Shown: positions 48,305-59,439 of the stretch, one piece after another
Layout of the letters: each line of letters starts with the position of its first letter
Position numbering within the stretch: the stretch's first letter is position 1
Assembly: GCA_963585895.1 (NCBI GenBank)
Contig: OY757904.1
Location: 163,287,213 to 163,351,212, forward strand
Reading direction: 5' to 3'
Source: Sepioteuthis lessoniana
Taxonomy: Eukaryota > Mollusca > Cephalopoda > Myopsida > Loliginidae
DNA: 64,000 nt
Notes under the pieces: generated by a model
Seen by the model: only the letters and a program-made list of their open reading frames with translations
Database searches by the model: none
Told to the model about the DNA's origin: nothing
Position numbers and translations under genes: made by a program

Positions 48305-48593
48305 ACCAACCCCTCCGCTCGAGCAGGATATGACACAAGGTCAATTTTTAAGCGGAGTTTAACAGGTTTTAATTCAGAGTTTTCCTTCTCCTAGACTAGT
48401 TGCCTCGCCAAGGCTGAAGAACCTAGTCTGTCCTACTATTTACCCATAGCTGGAGGGAGAATAATTGGATTCATACCTTTCCCAAGGGTATTAGTGCTAT
48501 GTGAAATGCAATCAGTCTCGTTCAGGATTTGAACTCGTGTCACCGTGGTCATTTCCTACGACGATAACCATTACACCACGGGCACCTTTACAG
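48305..48593 (-). mobile_element. SINE family B, best-preserved copy, minus strand
   Basis: Complement head: GCCCGTGGTGTAATGGTTATC (A box) and ACACGAGTTCAAATCCTG (B box), body with AGCTATGGGTAAATAGTAGG, GACTAGGTTCTTCAGCC and TAGTCTAGGAGAAGG, and 3' end TTGACCTTGTGTCATATCCTG with CGGAGGGGTTGG. The reference copy for the family in this window. Confidence 0.88.
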
Positions 48594-48599
48594 GGGCAT

Positions 48600-49550
48600 A
48601 CTTTGTGCCCCATCAACAGGGTAAAGATTCATATCAAAGTTTTTAAAGTTTCTACAATATAAATGATGGCACATATTCCGTCAATAACATTTGCCTTAAT
48701 TTCTGACCATTGAGAATCCTGATTTTTCTCATTTTCAATTCCCAATTTAGAAGTGAAAACTTTTTTTTAGATTTCTCTACTGTTAAAGATATTGAGTTTG
48801 TTGATACAGAAAATTAATCAAGTTAGGGAAAGAAGTATGGAAGTAGTGGTAAAGTAAGGGGGAAGAAATTAAAAAAAACTGAAATGCTGCCAACAAGTTT
48901 CAAATACAGTCACGATTAAAATATAACTTTGTTACTTTGTTCATTACAAGAAATGAAAGTTTTGTCATAATTTACTAATTTTATGATATCATCTGTGATA
49001 GAAAGAGTTTAATATTAGTAATGAATAAAAGAAGAAGGTCTGATTTTAATAAAAATCAAAAATAGTTTCAAACTTATCACTATTATTAACTGATATAATT
49101 ATGTTTGATCTCTGGGTATCTGAAAACTATATTTTATCTCTGGATATTTAAAAATATTTCCTTAACTAATAAATTCAGTATATATAATAAGGTGGTATTT
49201 AAAACTTCTCCCACCCCTAGAAAATATATACATGTAGTCAAATTTACCATAGGTCCCATTACATATACATAAAATTAGAGAAAGAATTGTTCAACTCCTG
49301 GAGTATCCACTTTTAGAGGTGCCTCAAACATTGGGATTTGACATTGACCCTACTCCTCCAATGAGGAGGTGATGTCTGGAGGATACTCCTCCCTTCCCAA
49401 AAGGTGAGTAATATATTCATTATAAGATCAAAAGATTTATAATTTACATAATGTTCCTTCAATATGACCCTCAAACATTTAAGTGATTAAAAAAAGTTGC
49501 TTGTATTTTCTCATTGGGATGATTATAATATCATTAAGTAAAATTGCCCA
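48600..49550. other. AT-rich DNA
   Basis: No coding sequence or repeat family recognised. A GC-richer patch at 49310-49400 (CTCCTCCAATGAGGAGGTG) forms a short inverted repeat. Confidence 0.5.
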
Positions 49551-49551
49551 G

Positions 49552-50672
49552 TTGACTGGGGCTGAGGAAAACACAGACTGTATCTCTGCAGAGGGGTAAG
49601 ATGTACCCCCTCAACGAGTGTCCTGGATATGACACAAAACAATCTGATGGTGAGCTTCCAGTAATGCTGGAGTTTTGGGGAATGGGGAGTACCCCTGCAT
49701 TACCATCACTCCCAGGTCCACTCTGGCCCAGAGTGGTAGCACCTGATTGAGTCCTATTTATCAGTCAAATAGATGGTTTGGTTTGGTTTGTTGGGTTTTA
49801 TGGCATATCAACCTTTGTAGGTTATTTAATGCCAAATCCATTTTTATGTAAATAATCTGATCTATTTAAAAAAATTCAGTTTAGCATAAGTACACAGTTT
49901 AATTGTCAAAAACATTTCTATTTCAAACTAATCAAGCAGTTATATGTAACAATTCAGTTAAGTGACAATACAGTTTTAATGTCGAAAAACAGTTCTATTT
50001 GAAATAATTCAGTTAAGCAGAAGCACGCAGTTTAAATGTAAGTACGGTTTGATTGTCAAAAAAATTTCTATTTGAAGCTATTCAGTTTACTCAAACAATT
50101 CAGTTTAGCATAAGTATGCTGTTAGTTCTATTTAACCCATAGATAGGGCCCTATCAGGTGCTACCACGCTGGGCCAGAGTGGACCTGAGAGCAATGGCAT
50201 TGAAGGGGTACTCCGTATTCCCCAAAGCTCCAGCACTGCTGGAACCTCACCATCAGATAGTTTAGTGTCATATCCAGGACACTCAAATAGAACTAAACTG
50301 CATAATTATGCTAAACTGAATTACTTGAAATAGAACCGTTTTGATATTTAAACTGCTTACTTATGCAAAACTTAATTGTTTTAAACAGTACTGTCTTTGA
50401 CATTGAAACTGTACTTGTGCTAAACTGAATTGTTTGAAATGGAACTGTTTTGACATTTAACTGTGTGGTCAAAATCTATACTTACACTAAACTGAATTGT
50501 TTGAATTAGAACTGTTTGACAAAACTGAATAGCTTGAAATAGAAATGCTTTTGACAATTAAACTGTACTTATGTTGACTGAATTGTTTGAAATAGAACTG
50601 ATTATTTGTATAAAAATGAATTTAGCATTAAATAACCAACAAAGGTTGATATGCCATAAAACCCAAATAATC
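49552..50672 (+). mobile_element. SINE family C with satellite array, split by an inverted copy
   Basis: The plus-strand head and body (A-box-like TGCCCAGTTGACTGGGGCTG, GAGTGTCCTGGATATGACAC, TCCCAGGTCCACTCTGGCCC) run to TCAAATAGA at 49773. The same element resumes at 50283 with the 55-bp satellite units (plus orientation, complement of the array at 36825) and ends in the tail AACAAAGGTTGATATGCCAT with AAAACCCAAATAATC. The part between is a second, minus-strand copy. Confidence 0.8.
49774..50282 (-). mobile_element. 5'-truncated SINE family C inserted inverted in its own family, 9-bp TSD
   Basis: TCAAATAGA flanks it at 49765-49773 and 50283-50291. On the minus strand it holds a 5'-truncated body, about five satellite units and a full tail. 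The result looks like a foldback element with long inverted arms but is explained by one nested insertion. Confidence 0.82.
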
Positions 50673-50679
50673 AAAGAAC

Positions 50680-52047
50680 AATTTAAATAAAAATTGTAAA
50701 ATTCAACAAGATCAGTAACAATACAAAAAATGTGAAACAATTTATTTTATTAGTTAAAACTTTTTAAATATCATCTAGATTTCAGATTCCTTACAATCTT
50801 TCTTTTTGATAATTTATTTAGCTTTGTTAGGCACAAGGCCATAAATAGAGAGTACCTAGTGAGGATTGATTCCATAACTCTGAAGTAACAATCTGTAAAA
50901 CTAGCTGTTAGCCTTTACCCTATAGCCTTTGACCTTTTAATATTTGGTTTTAGTTCTGTAAAAAAAAAAATTTAATGTAAATTTTCAACATTTAGTCAGA
51001 TTTTTTTTTACATCAAAAATCTATTCATTTTAGATATTTCTGAATAACTTAGAGAAATTTATGCATTTAATGATAAAGAATAAGAAAAATGTGCCCTCTA
51101 AACTATGAAGACCTAAGTTGTTCCTAAGGTGTTGTGTATATGTGTGTGTGTATGGGGGAGAGGGAGATTTAGTGACTGTTGGGTTTGGGTTTATTTTGTG
51201 AAAGTGTAAATTTGATTTGAAACTTATTTGGACAATACAAACATTTCTTTAAAATGATATTTTCTTTCAAAAAATAATTTTGAAGCATTTTTAACAAATA
51301 TTTTATTTCTAAATGTTTTGAGGAAATCGGTGAATATATTATTGTTTTTTGTTGTTGCTTTTTTTGTTTTTTGTTTGTTTGTTTTTTTTAAGCCATTAAG
51401 GATATAAATTAAAACATATTTAATAAAATCTTCACCACAGAATAAGTTTCTGGTATAAAAAAATTTCCGTTCAATGAATAAAGTTAACAAATCTAAAAAA
51501 AAGTTATTTGATGTCATCGACTTCTTGTCAATAATGTATAGAAAAAAAATATTGTTTTCTTAGAGTTTCTTATATTATTTATTACTTTCTTCTTTTGGGT
51601 GTGAAATTTTTTGTTTTCTTATACTCATCAGGTGATTAAATCTTTCAACTTGAAGAATCAAAATGTTGTTTAAATTTTTGCAAGACATAGTTGTAAATCT
51701 AACAATAAAAGTGGGACATTTCCATACTAGTTTAAATAAACTTAATACATTCAAATGTTTTTTATCATTTTCGCACACAATTCTTTTTTTTCCTTTGAAG
51801 TTCCACATTTTTAAATGTTTATTTTTCTTATATAAAAAAAAAGGAACCTTTTTAAAAATATATTTGTAAAATCTCCCCAGTGACCAAAATAAATGATGCT
51901 GTAATATTTAAAAAGAAAAAAAAAAGAATAAACATATTCCTTTAATTTGGTATATAAATATTTCATATGTTCATTCAACGAACACAAAATTGTCATCATG
52001 AAATACATTCTACCTAAAACTCAAGTTATTTTTTTTATTCCTATTCT

Positions 52048-52119
<72 letters not shown>

Positions 52120-53376
52120 TTATAAATGATACTTGTTACATAAATAACATGCTTAATTCAATAAAATTCATCAACGTACCAACACCTCGTTTTTACATAA
52201 AATAATTTTGATCAAGAAGAAATTACCTGCCGAATAATATTAACTACATCGTTATGCAGAAATTATGTTGTTCTCTTGTGATATAATCATAGAAAGAATG
52301 TTGCTCACTCTACCACAAACATATTGACAATAAAAAAGACTCAAGAAAATCACGAGGGTTTCACTAAACAACATAAACCCGTTACAAAAAGGAGACTAAC
52401 TAATAAAAATCTGAATAAAAACTTAAAAGATAAGGTAATGTTATGTTACGTCATTTTACACGTCGACGAGCATTTTTCAACACATTGTTACTGAATTTTA
52501 AATGTAAGAAGATGAGCAGGAAAAAAGGGCCAAAAATATTTTTTACAATTACTCGCTAAATCTAATATCAGTAGGTTTTAAAAACGAAATCAAAATGTAG
52601 TTTGAATTGGGCTTTTAATGGTGCAATATTGACATTTATCAAAATTGAAATAAAGTGTGAAGTGAAAAGACTAAGAAAAAAAATACCAGCAATGGATGAA
52701 TTTTAAGAAGAAAAAAAATACGCAAATTGGGTGGGGGGACAACATAAACACCAAAATCAACAAACGTTAGAAAACAAAAGAAGGGTTAGGTAAACAGGAA
52801 TATTGATTTGATACTGAACATTTTTTAAAAGAAGAAACTAAATTAATAGTTTTAATTTAAAGAAACATTTCGATGAATTTAGGGAAGCGTTAAAAAAAAT
52901 CCTGTAAATCTTATTGTTTACAATCAATTTGTGAACGACGCGTTTATGGGTTACAACAAGCAAAGTGCGCGTGTATTTGGGTTCAAATTAATTGACTGAT
53001 CACCCCCCCCTCTAACACAGTTTAATATATGAATAATGTATGTTCGAATTATATTTATTCTTTGTATCAGAATTGTTTTTTTGTTTTTTTTGTGATTTGA
53101 GAAACTAAAAACTCACTCCTTTAGTTTTTATGATAAATTTATCTATTATTATTTATTTTTTTTTTTTAGTCTCTACGTTAACATATTTCACGTCACTGAT
53201 TTTATTCAAGTAAAAGAAAAAATGATTTAATTCGAATTCAAAATGACAAAATCTGTTAAGATTATAAAGAATTCTAGAAACGCTAAGGTATCTTATAGAT
53301 ACCCGTTTAAATGCCTTTTGGTTATAGTACGTGCCTCTGTCACAGCATTTGTCATTTCTTTTCCTCGCATATTGAC
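50680..53376. other. AT-rich DNA, no gene recognised
   Basis: At 50820-50930 a minus-strand trace of SINE-like GGCCTTGTGCC and tRNA-like words is visible. A long GT repeat occupies 52050-52116. Open frames of 65-97 codons between 51224 and 52008 are F/K/N-rich and unsupported. Confidence 0.6.
52050..52116. repeat. (GT)n microsatellite
   Basis: About 33 GT units. Confidence 0.95.

Positions 53377-53436
<60 letters not shown>
53377..53436. repeat. (ATG)20 microsatellite
   Basis: Twenty uninterrupted ATG units. RTE tails in this window end this way, but I could not read an RTE coding remnant upstream. On the minus strand it gives a poly-Ser frame (108 codons) that is not a gene. Confidence 0.95.
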
Positions 53437-53439
53437 TAT

Positions 53440-54147
53440 ATCTTCTCATGTAAAATAAATAACATGCACTTAAAACCAACTTATTTGTAAAAAATCATAA
53501 TCTTCACACATACCAAAGGTACGTGTAATGAATGACCATCATGGAGAAACAAGTGACAACAAGACTAAATAATCTGTTATCGAACACATTATAAATTAAA
53601 ACTAATATTTTCAGATGTTAGTTTTGCTATATGGTTTGTTTATTTATTTGTGCATCTTCTAAACAAATCTTAAATCTATCAGTGAATCTGATAAAATTTA
53701 TAAAAATGGGGGAAGGGGTACCCGATTACATGCTGTCTGTTAAACAGTCAATTAAATTGCAAGTAGTAATACTAGTAATAATCAATTCTATTTGTACTAC
53801 TACATCCAAAGAGTTTTTTCTTTTTTTATTATTAAAAAAAGCACTATTGATAAATTTTATTCTTAGGTGACAAAACGTACAGAATTGTTGATGTAATGAT
53901 GACAAAGACAGAAATAGGACTGGTGGAAATGTGCGCCTAAGAAGAGTCTAAACCTGAACATTCGTTACCTATTTCTGATAGCAACAACAAGTGGTCCTCT
54001 CCAAATACTTTAAGTATATGCACTTCGATCATACCCGTCATTTTGTCTGTCTGTCTGTGAATCGGACTTGCATTTATTCAGTGAATAATCGTATTGTGAG
54101 TGAATGAATGAATGAATGGTGTTGTTAGGGGTGAAGACGATAACGAT
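53440..54147. other. Probable intron of the minus-strand arrestin-domain gene
   Basis: If the exon at 54218 is real, this stretch and what lies further left is its first intron. No second exon was recognised. The 79-codon plus frame at 53631 is unsupported. Confidence 0.45.
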
Positions 54148-54195
54148 GATGTTGATGATGATGATGATGATGATGATGATAATGATGATTATGAT
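54148..54195. repeat. (GAT)n microsatellite in the probable intron
   Basis: Impure GAT repeat that starts about 23 bp inside the intron from the splice donor (the repeat spans up to 54195, the donor is at 54217). Confidence 0.9.
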
Positions 54196-54217
54196 TATTA
54201 TTCTTTACCCAACCTAC

Positions 54218-54335
54218 CTGTGATGGCGATAGGTGACCTAAGGTGGATGCTGAGGCTGCCTTTGATCTTATCTCCGGCCGTGTACACCTGGTCGTTGTCA
54301 TCCAGGATACATTCAAAGTTAAGCACCCCCAGCAT
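54218..54335 (-). CDS. First coding exon of an arrestin domain-containing (alpha-arrestin) protein
   Basis: The exon runs from ATG (54335-54333) to a donor at CACAG|GTAGGT, ending in phase 1 after 39 codons. It begins MLGVLNFECILDDND and continues with QVYTAGDKIKGSLSI and RSPIAITG. This is the layout of the first beta strands of the arrestin N domain: a hydrophobic strand, an acidic turn, V-Y-x-x-G-D, G-x-(V/L)-x-(I/V), then a strand ending in Gly where a conserved intron often falls. A TGA in frame 24 bp upstream of the ATG supports this start. Alpha-arrestins (ARRDC/TXNIP relatives) are cytosolic adaptors linking membrane receptors to ubiquitin ligases and endosomal sorting. The frame differs from the 101-codon minus frame overlapping it, which is a shadow. 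No downstream exon was found. It could be a retained first exon of a broken gene, but nothing in it is damaged. Confidence 0.75.
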
Positions 54336-54735
54336 GATAGGTAAGTGCCACGGCCTCGGTCACCCACAGCACACTCAACTCGGGAGATGCGGCAGTGCCC
54401 GCTGATGCTGGCTTGCACCAAATCCCTCACTCCTCGTCAGTCTCTCCACCTCCTTCTTTATCTACATCTGCGTCTCTTAACATCATCTTCTTCTTTTTCT
54501 TCGTCTTCCTCTTCCTTTCTCTTATTATACAGTGTCCACTGCCACAGTTTTTTCTCTTCTGGCAAATCTCTTACAACTGACTTCACTGTAATTTTTACGG
54601 CTGATCTGCTACAGTCTTCATTTGACTTGTGTTAGTAATTGTTATTTATTCTCCTACTTCTTCTTTTTCTTTGACGTTGTTGTATCCTTTCGACTCTTTC
54701 TTATGATGAGTTCCTCTTCTCGATTAATACACAAA
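54336..54735 (-). promoter_or_regulatory. Probable 5' UTR and proximal promoter of the arrestin-domain gene
   Basis: Immediately upstream of the ATG on the minus strand the DNA is GC-richer with CpGs (for example CCGAGGCCGTGGC and GCGGGCACTGCCGCATC), unlike the AT-rich surroundings, then becomes purine-rich (on minus). No TATA box stands out. The plus-strand frames of 61 and 96 codons here are antisense or low complexity. Confidence 0.4.

Positions 54736-54772
<37 letters not shown>
54736..54772. repeat. (TTG)12 microsatellite
   Basis: About 400 bp upstream of the arrestin-domain ATG. Confidence 0.95.
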
Positions 54773-54885
54773 CTACTGATTCTCTACTGCCGGTTCTCTA
54801 CTGTTTCCTCATCATCGCATCATCCACTGATAATGCTGTTTCTTGTTCAAAAATGTTTCCAGCTGGTGGCAGAGGTGGATGGAGA

Positions 54886-54886
<1 letters not shown>

Positions 54887-54957
<71 letters not shown>
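54887..54957. repeat. (AAT)n microsatellite, about 23 units
   Basis: Uninterrupted. The poly-Ile minus frame here is this repeat. Confidence 0.95.
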
Positions 54958-54958
<1 letters not shown>

Positions 54959-54959
54959 G

Positions 54960-56500
54960 TGCTTCTTCTTGTAACAACAAATCAACTGCATCTGTTGCTC
55001 TTCTTCATGTCTCTCCCTCTCCCTGTCACTTTTATCCGCATTTAACGCTCTCTCGCTTCTTCTATTGTCGTTATTGTCGGAATTGAAACTGATGTGTGTG
55101 TGTGTGGCCTGTGTTATTGTTTTCTTATAGCAAAGAAGACGACGATGACGACAATGACGAGTAAAACGACAGACACTAACAGAAGATTAAAAGTAAGAAA
55201 GAAAAAGGGCGATTTTGCTTACGGGAAAAATATATAAACGAACCAAATCAAGATGAGATGAATGAAAAATTAAGGTGGGTAATGACGAAAGAATAAATGA
55301 GGAAGAGATAAATAATTATAAGTATACATTGGGGTCAGATAGATGTGGGTAAAAACGAAAAAAGCCTTAACATTTGAGAATACAGTAAAAATGAGAGAGA
55401 AATTAAATGATGGGCAGAGAAAATTGCTACTATTACTACTTTTACTAGGGTAAGTACTAGTAGCATTATCACGGCATTAACCTACAACTCAACAACTGGT
55501 TACTTTGTAAATTCTTTTTAGCAAATGTTACAGATCCCTAAAAAGAGCTGGGATGATAGATTTTAAAATTCTACTTCAAAAAATCAACTCGTTAGTTTGT
55601 TTAACTCTTTAAAAGTTTTCTTGTTAATAATATTTACTAAAATCATTTTTTTAAATCAACGTAAATGTGAAATATTTTGTAGTGGTAGCTTTTATTCGTG
55701 ACACTATTTTTTGTTACTTTTGTTTTCTTTATTTATCTTTTATCTTTTTATTTTCATCTTTTTGAATAAAGTGTAATACCCAGTGTGAATAAGAGAGACT
55801 TAATTATTCGGTTTTACACTTTTTGAATGCGAGAACAGAGGCCCTCTTTACGCTGGATAAAATCAATTTCCTCAATTTTGTGACTTGAACCAAATCCTTT
55901 TTTGACTTGAGATTGTTATATCATTTTTAGTTCGTCTTTTTCCCTCTTTGATTTTTAACGGTTCAAATTTAAATTAAACTTATTGTCATTATTAATAACA
56001 ATAACAACAGCTGTCTTGTCATTAAAAATAAAATGCATCCCATATAAATTACTAAGTTGATATAATGATTCTATCGTGATCAACGAACAGCCCGATTACT
56101 AGTTGCTTTTTCACTATCAGCTGTATCTGTTTGTAATAGTAATACTATTACTGCTTTTGTAAAGTATTGATATTGCGATCATTGGTGTTCTCTGAAAAAG
56201 GAAATTATTTGGCAAGGGTTGGTTAGGGGGGGGGCACTTCATCAGGACCGGCTGAGGAGAGCAAAAAGCAGGTAAGGGTGGTCGGTTGCGATTATTTGTA
56301 ATCGATGGTAACAATGTCAATGTCGAAGGAATTGTGTTCAATTTGTTTCAATAAAATCTGTGATAATTGTTGTTTGTATTGACAATGGGATTAAAGATTC
56401 CATAGGAAACAATATTTTTTCTTCAATTATGCTAAAAGAAATTCAGTTAGCTACATAGCTACTATCTGTCAGTCTGTGTGTGTGAGAGAGAGAGTATGTC
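54960..56500. other. Upstream flank, less repetitive, no gene accepted
   Basis: Base composition is more balanced than in the left two thirds of the window and no SINE or transposase is seen between 54960 and 56500. At 55125-55190 a polypyrimidine-CAG-like boundary precedes a K/D/T-coding stretch, but no exon can be argued. Could hold distal promoter elements of the minus-strand gene. Confidence 0.4.
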
Positions 56501-56502
56501 TT

Positions 56503-56504
<2 letters not shown>

Positions 56505-56586
<82 letters not shown>
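56505..56586. repeat. Compound (GT)n(GA)n microsatellite
   Basis: About 18 GT units pass directly into about 21 GA units. Confidence 0.95.
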
Positions 56587-56589
<3 letters not shown>

Positions 56590-56998
56590 AGATATTTGTC
56601 GCTGCCTCCCACCAGACACGACTTGACACAAGGTCAAAAGCCCGAAGGCCAATTAAAGTGGGGATAAAGGGGAGGGGAAGGTCGGGAAGGAGCCGAGACT
56701 CGAACCCTGCTTGTCTGTGCTGCTCATCGGCTCACTTAGTGCAATGTGAGCCTGATGAGGCAAGCAGTTTCACGAACCCAAATGTGGGTCCGGGCACGTA
56801 TGCCAGTTTACGGCTTAAACTAGACGCTTGGTCTAGTGCCATACAAAGGGGACAAAAGTGCAGCTCGCCCACCCGAAGGTTACCCAGCCGAAGCTGGGGG
56901 CCTATTTGGCCCCGAGTCTGCTCTTGGTTTCGAGCACCCATCCGGCACGAATGCCAGACGGCCCAGCTAAAAAGCCAGGGGAGAGAGAGAGAGACCAC
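56590..56998 (-). mobile_element. GC-rich SINE-like element sharing the family B 3' end
   Basis: The minus strand has a B-box-like GGGTTCGAGTCTCGGCTCC, then GGCTTTTGACCTTGTGTCAAG, the 3' end word of SINE-B. The upstream body (56730-56998) is GC-rich with short inverted repeats (CCCAGCCGAAGCTGGGG) and differs from SINE-B. It is bounded by GA repeats on both sides. The 177-codon plus frame crossing it begins in the microsatellite and is not a gene. Confidence 0.5.
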
Positions 56999-57009
56999 AA
57001 TGTTAGAGT

Positions 57010-58040
57010 AATCTAATTCTTGTTAACCCTAAACAATTGTTCTCTGGTCATTTTCAGATTTAAAATATCCTTTGAGTTTTTCAATGTTAGAAACATTTTC
57101 CTCGTTGATAGACAGAACATATGCGCAAAGGATTCATTCAATAAGATTAAACATATTCATTTTGTAGAAAACCAAGAATTTAAAGATGTACTAAAAGCAC
57201 TTCATTATAATAACTTTTAAATTATCTATTTGGTTGAGATCAAAATGTAGTTGCTCTTCTTTTCTATTGGCGGGAACAAAAACGTAAAAAGGCAATAAAA
57301 AATACTCAACTAAATAAACCATAGGCTTCGCAATCCAAAATTTAAAAAGCTTTTAAAATATTTTCTCAATCATTTGCTAAAAATACATCGATATTATTTA
57401 GCCGTATCGAAATGCTAGTTCCGTTCAAGATACAATGTCTGCTCTTCATGCATTTGATACATGCAAATACTCGAAAAGTATAGAAAATATTTTTGAGGTG
57501 ATAATTTATGCAATGAGTTAATATTTGTTTATATTGTCCCGGTAGGTTTTTAAAAAAACTTCTGTTTTCTTCTGCCATTAATGTTTAGTACTTATAAAAC
57601 TATGGTCTCTCCAGTTCGCCCTCACAGAGTGGGGAAAAGATCGACGAACGTTGTTAAAACTATACATGTCACTATTACATACAATTCTAGGCTACGGGAT
57701 ATTTATTCATAGATCGTCCAGGAAGTCCTACTGAAAAGTAGTTTACACTACACGAAAGCCCAAGGCCAGTCTAAGGTGCATACAAAACTTCACCAGTCGA
57801 AAGCTCCCGAAGTTCCTCTTCAGATCAGAAACGAAAAATGAGCACTACAATATTGCGTAAAGCTTATATCATATCCAACTAAAATTCAGCTTTTACGAGA
57901 TTTACATATTTAAACCGAAATATAAGCAAGTCTTATAGAATTCACATTTTTTGGGCTTAAAATAATCAACCCCCAAAACACAGAATAAGAACATTCAAGA
58001 AATTTCGGATCAAAATCGCATTAACATTGAAGTTACATTT
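57010..58040. other. Anonymous DNA
   Basis: Frames of 66 codons (57020) and 70 codons (57366, minus) lack recognisable motifs. No repeat family seen. Confidence 0.5.
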
Positions 58041-58049
58041 TTTATATTT

Positions 58050-58300
58050 TTCAACCAATCAGCTAAAAACACAAAATAAGAACATTCTAGAAAATTCGGT
58101 TCAGAAACTAATTAACAGAAAAATATTTAGGCTCCAAAATAAATAAGTAAATATACGAATCTGATTGGTCAAGAAATGTCTGCGCGCTTGAATTTTAGGA
58201 CCCGCAATAAAACTTAACACTATCCTAATTTTCGATTCACTTTAGTGACCCCCAAAAGTATAAATAACGAAGAATTTAATTCACTAGGCCATTCATTCCT
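58050..58300 (+). promoter_or_regulatory. Promoter-like cluster: two CCAAT boxes and a TATA box
   Basis: AACCAATCAG (58054-58063) and its inverse CTGATTGGTC (58161-58170) both match the NF-Y core; TATAAATA follows at 58259-58266, so initiation would fall near 58290. Downstream, an ATG at 58361 opens only 25 codons (MRPSFTDYEMRHVV...HGRT, stop 58438). No established gene follows, so this is a suggestion. Confidence 0.3.
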
Positions 58301-58439
58301 TCCACTGCCAAAAGTTCATTCCTTCGACTACCCATAAAACACAGGACACGGCAAAGAAACATGCGACCTTCTTTTACCGACTATGAAATGCGACACGTTG
58401 TCGCCAAAGAACATAAGAAAACGCACGGGCGGACTTAAG

Positions 58440-58632
58440 AAAACAAAAACCCATATTTACGGTCCATCACTTATATACACACGCACTATGGGGATTTTTA
58501 TTAGCCCCGAAAAGCCCGGTTTATTCCTACATTTTGTAAAAGAATAAACCGTGCTTAAACGGCAATGTAGAGATGGTGACAGCTTTTGAAGAAAGGAAGA
58601 CGAACGACTTATACGTGCAACAAAATTTATAT

Positions 58633-58669
<37 letters not shown>

Positions 58670-59435
58670 ACAGGGTTTTACACCAAATGGATTAAACAAC
58701 GAATGTGTAAGTAACAGTTCAAAAAGGAGTTCACAAGGTTCCGATAGCTGGAAAGGTTATGTAAGGTTTAGTTGCAAGGTTGTTATAAAGTAGGTTTGAT
58801 AAGGTTTGTGAGGGTGAAGGTAAAGTGGGTGAAGTAAGTTTGCAGATAAAATGCCTGCTGGAACTTAACTGTGTGTGTCCTGTTCCTTTAAACTCAGCAC
58901 GTGCGTTCGTCGCTCATGTGTCCCGGTGGTGGAAGGTACCAAATACGTATACCGTCAAGGGGCTGCTACGAAAAGGACCTGATGCTAACAGTTGTGGGAG
59001 TGGAACCAAATGAGAGAGAATCTCCTGTGGGGCTATTTTTTTTATAATGGACACCATGTGACCCAAAGGGGCTGCTGCTGATCGGTGAATCAGGATCACC
59101 AGTTCCTTACCAAAATTTCTACAGCCCATACCCATGTATGTAGTAAAGTCAAAATTTTTATCCTCCTTACTTCGGCCAACTATAGACCCATTTATTTAAT
59201 AGACTTTATTAACATGTAAACTCACACTGGGCGAACAATCCTATTTTCATTCAACTGGCCTCAACTGTATTTTCTACAAAGGCCGCTCGTACATAACATG
59301 AATATTATATTTCTAATTATTTTTATCCTGTTTTTATGATTATTGAATTGTTTGATTCTTAATATTCGTTGTTGTCATACTTCATTTGTTTACATGCTGG
59401 TAAAATTTGTGTTGTATTTGTGGTGGAACTAAACC
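58440..59435. other. Anonymous DNA with (CAA)13
   Basis: A CAA repeat lies at 58631-58670. The segment 58800-59130 is GC-richer and holds overlapping 62- and 73-codon frames without recognisable motifs; it may be an unlisted repeat. Confidence 0.45.
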
Positions 59436-59439
59436 TGAA

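Noticed and set aside
49771-50672. Foldback DNA transposon with long terminal inverted repeats
   Set aside because: A 9-bp TSD inside the structure and 8-15 bp TSDs on sister copies show that it is a nested pair of retrotransposed SINEs.
54330-54346. Plus-strand splice donor ATAG|GTAAGT near 54340
   Set aside because: It overlaps the start of the minus-strand arrestin exon and no plus-strand exon is recognisable before it.
56478-57011. 177-codon plus-strand frame
   Set aside because: It begins in a GT/GA microsatellite and runs through a GC-rich SINE-like element; a B box and SINE 3' end are readable on the opposite strand.
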